Below the pieces are notes generated by a model that was not told where the DNA came from, ran no database searches, and worked only from the letters and a program-made list of their open reading frames with translations. From the NCBI RefSeq assembly GCF_027172205.1, contig NC_070604.1, positions 78,458,023 through 78,522,022 of the forward strand: a stretch of 64,000 bases of DNA, written 5' to 3'. Below, one piece after another: positions 61,901-64,000 of this stretch (its first letter is position 1; every line of letters begins with the position of its first letter). Origin of the DNA: Podarcis raffonei. Its lineage: Eukaryota > Chordata > Lepidosauria > Squamata > Lacertidae. Made by a program: the position numbers and the translations under genes.

Positions 61901-63284
61901 ATTTTTTTGGATACAGTAGCCTCAGCTGGAATCTGGAAAGGGAAGGGGGGAAAGTAGTGCATTAGTTGGTTGGTGTTGTTCCGTTATCATATCACATTAT
62001 GAACTCAACACCACACTAGATCCTTCCCTAATCTCTTGCTGGAGGAAGGACATGGGTTTCTGAGGTCATGTTGATGCACTTCCTGCTAGCTACAAAGCCC
62101 AACGCTATTTGGAAGAGTGTAGATACAGAACTTGGGAGGATGTGTGCTAACTAGAAATTATTCCTTGGCTAAGCCAAGCCATAACTGGTTTACACTGGGT
62201 AAGATGCTTTTCTGCTCCTATCCTGCCATATCCCCCCTCACCTCCTTTGCTTCTCCAGCTTTACTTCTTCCAGTTCCAAATGGCAGCACCATCGCAGCTG
62301 CCTGTTGTGGCCCTTTAATACTGGAACAAGCAGTAGGTAGGTAACAAGGAAAAAACAGCATCTTTTCTACTGTGACAAATTGCCAGCCACAAAACTAACC
62401 CTTTTGCTACGGAAGCTGTATGAGAACCAAGTGGCAATAGCTCATGGGTAAAGTGGAAGGAGCCACTATTTTCCCCACATACAGCACAATTTTGCTCTTG
62501 CCCAGAGACTCTATCCCCATGACGATACATGCAGCTAATATTATAAAAATCAACAACCAAAACATACCAAAGAGCGGAAACGAACTGATTCAATTTGCCC
62601 ATATTCTTTGAAAAACGTCTTCAGCATCTAGATTGAAACAAACATACGGTGTAATTTGTCAGAGCAAATGTGAGCAAAAATAATAAGCAGCAAATATTTC
62701 ATTCATACAGCGTGATGGTCCCTACACAACTTTTATCTGGCTCATGGTATTAAGGACAAGAAGTACAACATCTTCTAAAAAAAATAATGGGGGGGTAGTA
62801 AAACACAGAACTGGGAAATCTGGTTTATCTGTAACTGAATTATATAATCTTCAGTTAGGTCAAAGAAGCACAGAAAAATATATGATGCTAAAACTTCAAT
62901 AAGGATAAAAAATGGGGGCATGGAGATACCATATGTGACAACAAACTCCTGAACACTTGCTATACTGGGGACCATAACTCCTCTGCCCACAAACTTACCT
63001 GTGCCTTACAACTAACAGGTAAATTGCCCACAAAAATTGTTCTTTTATTCTTTAGCATTTCCTCAGCCGGGTTAACTTGTGTTTTCTTTTGTTTTAGTCC
63101 AGCATCTTCATCTGAAAGCTTTTGGGAAACCAATTTAGAACGTCTATTTTTCAGTTTTTGTTTAATTTGTATTTCTTTTTTCTCCTCCTCTTCATCTGCT
63201 TCATCCAAAGCACATTCCCTTGATAAACCATGAAAAGGTACAACAACTTTGTTAGCAGGTGTTTTTTTAATAGTCACAAAAAAT
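58654..63284 (-). CDS. RBM34: RBM34, RNA-binding motif protein 34 (3' part; 5' exons beyond the window)
   Basis: RBM34 is the vertebrate relative of yeast Nop12, a nucleolar two-RRM protein linked to 60S ribosome biogenesis. Eight minus-strand exons join in frame: 62999-63284, 62568-62627, 61889-61932, 60986-61069, 60738-60801, 60603-60645, 60063-60181 and 58654-58938. Together they encode about 327 residues; human RBM34 has 430, so roughly 100 N-terminal residues are outside. In order: an acidic/lysine-rich region (DEADEEEEKKEIQIKQKLK); RRM1 with RNP2 TIFVGNL and RNP1-like NAYVVF; RRM2 with RNP2 SIFVGNL and RNP1 GKGFGYVLF; and a basic tail ending KKKPRKSI, a likely nucleolar signal. Phases agree at every junction and no internal stop occurs, so the gene looks intact. 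It lies downstream-to-upstream of TOMM20 on the same strand, as in human. Confidence 0.96.
59488..59500. promoter_or_regulatory. CTCF-like motif in RBM34 last intron
   Basis: CGCCATCTGCTAG matches 12 of 13 positions of YGCCMYCTRSTGG. Confidence 0.3.
59533..59600. repeat. Short dispersed palindromic repeat
   Basis: TTACTTGGAAGTAAGACCAT, then TTCAGTAGGACTTGCTC, the two near-inverted halves of the family seen at 2.2 and 24.5 kb. Confidence 0.5.
60063..60181 (-). CDS. RBM34: RBM34 exon, RRM2 body
   Basis: A 119-nt exon encoding IDDETVRDHFSECGNVISVR followed by IVRDRSTGIGKGFGYVLFE, with the canonical RNP1 GKGFGYVLF. The donor is GTACGT. Confidence 0.95.
60603..60645 (-). CDS. RBM34: RBM34 exon, RRM2 RNP2
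   Basis: A 43-nt exon encoding HDNKRSIFVGNLPY plus one base. SIFVGNL is the RNP2 strand of RRM2. The acceptor is TACAG and the donor is GTAAGT. Confidence 0.94.
60738..60801 (-). CDS. RBM34: RBM34 exon, end of RRM1
   Basis: A 64-nt exon encoding NGTEFTSGFHIRVDLASKSAC. The GTAAGT donor was chosen over a nearer GTGTAA because only this choice keeps the frame into the next exon. Confidence 0.92.
60986..61069 (-). CDS. RBM34: RBM34 exon, RRM1 RNP1
   Basis: An 84-nt exon encoding RMVHPNMKYINAYVVFKEE and then CAANNALK, with the RNP1-like strand NAYVVF. The acceptor is TTTAG and the donor is GTATTT. Confidence 0.93.
61154..61261. mobile_element. hAT MITE, 108 bp, with exact 8-bp target duplication
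   Basis: Ends CAGGGGTGGGGAAACTGTGG and AAAGGTTCTCTACCCCTG, with body GAACTACAACTCCCATCC. Flanked by CTTTAGAA at 61146-61153 and 61262-61269. This is the best-preserved member of the ACTACAACTCCCAT family in the window and lies in an RBM34 intron. Confidence 0.9.
61889..61932 (-). CDS. RBM34: RBM34 exon, RRM1 loop
   Basis: A 44-nt exon encoding IPAEATVSKKMAAI plus two bases of a Lys codon. The acceptor is CCAG and the donor is GTAAGT. Confidence 0.93.
62568..62627 (-). CDS. RBM34: RBM34 exon, RRM1 helix 1 and strand 2
   Basis: A 60-nt exon (20 codons, phase 0) encoding MLKTFFKEYGQIESVRFRSL, with a TCTAG acceptor and a GTATGT donor. Confidence 0.94.
62999..63284 (-). CDS. RBM34: RBM34 internal exon: linker and start of RRM1
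   Basis: Begins after a TATAG acceptor with the last base of a split codon and ends at a GTAAGT donor after PVSCKAQ. It encodes the acidic/lysine-rich segment and RNP2 of RRM1 (KRTIFVGNLP). An ATG lies inside at 63277 but the frame is open upstream to the acceptor, so this is an internal exon and not the start of the gene. Confidence 0.93.
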
Positions 63285-63461
63285 CTATATTTTAACTCTA
63301 CTTAACCACTGTCTGGGGAAGCGGCGGGTGGGATCGGGGGAACAGACAACATTGCTAGAGAGACTGACAACAACTATATTGAAAACATACAATTACTGTC
63401 ACTCAAGCAACAAGCAGTCAACAAACCTTAGTGGGGCCAAGCAAGACATAAATGAAAGCTA

Positions 63462-63985
63462 CAGTCTTACACGCTTATAAGGGAGTAAATCACACTGAAC
63501 TGAATGGCACTAAATGGGATTTGCTTCTGAGTAGATATGCATACAATTTATACTCTTAAGAGCCAGTGCATATTTCACATGCTTATGCTGAAATTCTGTG
63601 CATATTTACCTGAGAGTAAGTCCACCTGAACTCAGTTGGGTTTAATTCTGAAGGAACATGCATAGTTTTTTCTATTAATCATTGCTGGCCTTCAAATTGT
63701 TTTAATCAAAGACAGAGTACCTTTACTTCTACAACAGTGCCATTCTATAAAATTTACACTGCTCAACGAGAAAACCCAAAATTTATTATGTGCCTTAAAT
63801 CAATCTATATTTCTAAATTCTGTCTCATTCCTAGTACCCAGAGAAGATAACCAATCAACAGAAATGACAAGTATGATAAAATTTGGTTTATATTAAGTGC
63901 TGCAAACTAAAACAAACAGTTTAGACTGTAATACTAACCCTACCTATCTGGGAGTAAGTTCTATTGAATTTGGAAAGACTTACTA
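63462..63985. repeat. Cluster of three dispersed palindromic repeats
   Basis: Copies at about 63462-63545, 63592-63665 and 63928-63985. Each carries a GAGTAAGT..ATTGAA half, and the first two end with a downstream ATGCAT. It lies in an RBM34 intron; no exon was found between 63,285 and the right edge. Confidence 0.5.
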
Positions 63986-64000
63986 ATGGTCATCAAGTCA

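Noticed and set aside
63024-63233. Plus-strand Ser/Phe-rich open frame
   Set aside because: Antisense of the lysine/glutamate-rich RBM34 exon.

Overview
The window is nuclear DNA from a squamate reptile, most likely a lizard. Supporting evidence: two Sauria-type SINEs, a BovB (RTE) 3' end, CR1, L2-like and L1 LINE tails, MIR-like CORE-SINEs, hAT and Tigger-type DNA-transposon fossils, a Penelope-like fragment, and abundant long microsatellites. The two protein genes have vertebrate-type exons with GT-AG introns. Nothing in the window is bacterial, viral-living or organellar.

Layout: positions 1 to about 48,000 contain no gene I can support. This is a gene-poor stretch of unique DNA studded with interspersed repeats. 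From 48,726 to 55,431 lies TOMM20 on the minus strand, complete in five coding exons, with a CpG-rich promoter near 55,300-55,700. From 58,654 to 63,284 lies the 3' three quarters of RBM34, also on the minus strand, in eight visible coding exons; its first exons lie beyond the right edge. TOMM20 and RBM34 sit head to tail in the same order and orientation as on human chromosome 1q42, where a gene-poor interval towards IRF2BP2 also lies beyond TOMM20. The left 48 kb is therefore probably that conserved gene desert (inference).

The genes: TOMM20 is the receptor subunit of the mitochondrial outer-membrane translocase. RBM34 is a nucleolar two-RRM protein of the Nop12 type. Both are housekeeping genes, and nothing suggests a shared operon-like function.

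Between the two genes (55,750-58,600) two endogenous-retrovirus LTRs were inserted, one of them carrying a nested GC-rich insert. The most striking structures are: (1) a near-perfect inverted repeat of a LINE tail with a 2-bp centre at 47.84 kb; (2) a 664-bp GC-rich hAT element with an exact 8-bp target duplication inside a Sauria SINE that keeps its own 12-bp duplication; (3) two Tigger-like MITEs joined through one shared TA in a TOMM20 intron; (4) a Penelope-like fragment with a hammerhead-like core; and (5) a palindromic hAT MITE family whose body resembles the ZNF143/THAP11 binding motif. I found no multi-gene 'system'. The interest is in repeat biology and regulation.
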